From a virus: a DNA stretch of 47,099 nucleotides. Made by a program: the position numbers and the translations under genes. Shown here in pieces: positions 46,983 to 47,099 of the stretch. The notes under the pieces were generated by a model, which searched no databases, had not been told where the DNA came from, and saw nothing but the letters and a program-made list of their open reading frames with translations. Location of the stretch: the IMG/VR virus record IMGVR_UViG_3300017613_000990, positions 1 through 47,099 of that record; one strand, written 5' to 3'. Numbering within the stretch: position 1 is the stretch's first letter; each line of letters begins with the position of its first letter.

Positions 46983-47099
46983 TCAATACCCCGTCCATGC
47001 ATTCGCCACCGCCGGCTCCTGATATCCCTCCCCCTCTTCTTCCGGTGGATACCAGTACGTGTTGAGCAATAAAATCCTATAAAGGTTTTCCATGAAGTC
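46983..47099 (-). CDS. C-terminus of a protein cut by the window edge
   Basis: An open frame enters from the right edge and stops at 46983; an ATG at 47093 could also start a 36-aa peptide. Ends PAVANAWTGY. It could be the end of a terminase-region gene, but too little is present to assign it. The 86-bp stretch 46897-46982 shows no convincing gene. Confidence 0.4.
   Translation of the reverse strand, partial: DFMENLYRILLLNTYWYPPEEEGEGYQEPAVANAWTGY

Overview
This window is a large part of a tailed double-stranded DNA bacteriophage (free phage or prophage). It carries a contiguous virion module on the minus strand: portal, GroES-like co-chaperonin, scaffold, decoration protein, major capsid protein, short-tail adaptor, tail hub and a run of internal (ejection) virion proteins. 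It also has phage replication and recombination genes. There is no tape-measure gene, sheath or tail tube. Together with the three consecutive large ejection-type proteins, this points to a podovirus-like, short-tailed particle (inference). Terminase, a recognisable endolysin, integrase and a CI-type repressor are not in the window. The host is probably Gram-negative: there is a lipoprotein signal and Mom/GroES-like functions, but the taxon cannot be read with confidence.

Layout. (1) 1-1.2 kb, plus strand: four small early-type genes, the first two behind a perfect 77-bp repeated leader. (2) 1.2-8.6 kb, minus strand: an early operon read leftwards from a 66-aa Cro-like regulator. It holds small zinc-binding proteins, a DNA methyltransferase split by a 323-aa intein, a Mom-like DNA-modification protein, an O-like replication initiator whose gene contains an 11-bp-periodic iteron array (probable origin), a helicase-loader-like protein, a radical-SAM protein, a nuclease-like protein and a small membrane protein. 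(3) 8.6-8.73 kb: two divergent sigma70-type promoters, both apparently giving leaderless transcripts. (4) 8.7-13.0 kb, plus strand: small genes, Erf annealase, YqaJ/lambda-type exonuclease and HNH nuclease. (5) 13.0-47.1 kb, minus strand: the late block, read right to left. In that order it holds portal and head genes, a cargo set of glycan genes (methyltransferases, sulfotransferase, DUF115-like protein, sialic acid synthase NeuB and CMP-sialate synthetase NeuA), tail and ejection proteins, and a beta-helix protein with about 330 residues of Ser-Pro repeats. That protein is translationally coupled to five glycan-transfer genes. A ribbon-helix-helix regulator with its own promoter and a small membrane/lipoprotein cassette that may serve lysis complete the block.

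The most striking feature is a two-part glycosylation programme built into the virion operon. NeuB and NeuA would make an activated nonulosonic acid. A chain of overlapping genes directly behind the Ser-Pro-repeat protein (two GT2 enzymes, a GT-B enzyme, a GT29-like sialyltransferase-type protein and a methyltransferase) could build a glycan on that protein or on the host surface. Other items worth attention are the intein at a catalytic-region motif of the methyltransferase, the origin iterons written through all three reading frames of the initiator gene, the 77-bp leader cassette, the leaderless control region without a CI gene, and the widespread use of a GGGGG ribosome-binding site.

All functions are assigned by eye from motifs, length and context; no database search was run.
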